64,000 nt of DNA. It comes from Limobrevibacterium gyesilva (lineage in GTDB: Bacteria > Pseudomonadota > Alphaproteobacteria > Acetobacterales > Acetobacteraceae). Location of the stretch: positions 24,602-88,601 of the forward strand of contig NZ_JAPDNT010000016.1 in NCBI RefSeq assembly GCF_025989185.1, in the 5' to 3' direction. Shown here piece after piece: positions 63,894 through 64,000 of this stretch; within the stretch, counting starts at the first letter, position 1, and each line of letters begins with the position of its first letter. The notes beneath the pieces are model-generated. The model was given only the letters and a program-made list of their open reading frames with translations, searched no databases and was not told where the DNA came from. Position numbers and translations under genes: made by a program.

Positions 63894-64000
63894 CTAATCC
63901 GCCGCCTCCGCGAGCTGCCCGGCGCCGAGCACGATGCGCCGCGCGTGGAAGGCGGCGACGGTCGGGCGGTGCGCGATCGAGACGATGGTGGTGTGCGGCA
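63894..64000 (-). CDS. ABC transporter ATPase, C-terminal end (5' part beyond window)
   Basis: The frame is open from the window edge to TAG 63894-63896. The visible 35 residues are PHTTIVSIAHRPTVAAFHAR and RRIVLGAGQLAEAAD. SIAHR is the H-loop, and HRPTVAAFH with RRIVL matches the ends of SbmA/BacA-like permease-ATPase fusions (for example YddA type). Gene direction is opposite to the GntR gene, which ends 10 bp away. Confidence 0.72.
   Translation of the reverse strand, partial: PHTTIVSIAHRPTVAAFHARRIVLGAGQLAEAAD

Overview
The window is very GC-rich, gene-dense bacterial chromosome. An alphaproteobacterium is likely, probably of the Acetobacteraceae/Rhodospirillales type. The reasons are a FYDLN-acid (TIGR02300-type) protein, a Flp pilin, bpt, lpxB and Pal, an IlvD/EDD sugar-acid dehydratase, widespread GTG and TTG starts, and many 4-bp ATGA/GTGA overlaps inside operons. 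The family assignment is inference; there is no rRNA or tRNA in the window.

Left part (1-16 kb): the end of an ArsR-type regulator, a rhodanese, and a possible attenuator (leader peptide plus terminator) before a GNAT acetyltransferase. Next come an M20 peptidase overlapping a MaoC dehydratase, and a minus-strand run in which an Ntn acylase, an RDD membrane protein and Bpt overlap by 4 bp, preceded by a metallo-beta-lactamase-fold lactonase-like enzyme. Then a carboxymuconolactone decarboxylase, a secreted beta-helix protein, a DUF2189 protein, a ThDP enzyme, D-amino acid dehydrogenase, a quinol monooxygenase-like protein and Pal.

Middle (16-36 kb): a decayed ABC permease remnant, a Flp pilin whose stop codon is the first bases of a repeat element, and a nest of palindromic repeats; one repeat recurs 5 kb away at the stop codon of a chromate transporter. 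Then an orphan ABC solute-binding protein, an aminotransferase, a histone-H1-like protein, a TPR-like protein, GST, the paired CHR transporter, Tag, a DUF4239 protein, an EamA exporter, a MoxR/VWA pair, cyclopropane synthase, a solitary groEL with a degenerate CIRCE site, a FYDLN-acid protein, a luciferase-like oxidoreductase, an FHA-PP2C phosphatase and AMP nucleosidase.

Right-centre (36-46.7 kb): a radical SAM protein carrying four exact-period 99-residue repeats; an lpxB-nitrilase-GNAT run; a trypsin-like PDZ protease divergent from a paralogue that has lost all three catalytic residues and overlaps a LuxR-type regulator; an NAD(P)-binding reductase and an IlvD/EDD dehydratase.

Right part (46.7-64 kb): a plus-strand cluster of crotonase, feruloyl-CoA synthase-like ligase, thiolase, SDR and thioesterase with a facing marR gene, which reads as CoA-dependent side-chain shortening of hydroxycinnamates or similar acids. 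Then a VOC gene and a CGNR regulator with paired operator-like palindromes between them; a second DUF4239 protein; and a minus-strand run of PEP-mutase-family lyase, HyuB, HyuA and a cysteine-less isochorismatase-fold protein. Divergent from that run are an aconitase-family LeuC/LeuD pair and a GntR regulator, together suggesting catabolism of a branched malate-type acid. The window ends inside an ABC transporter ATPase.
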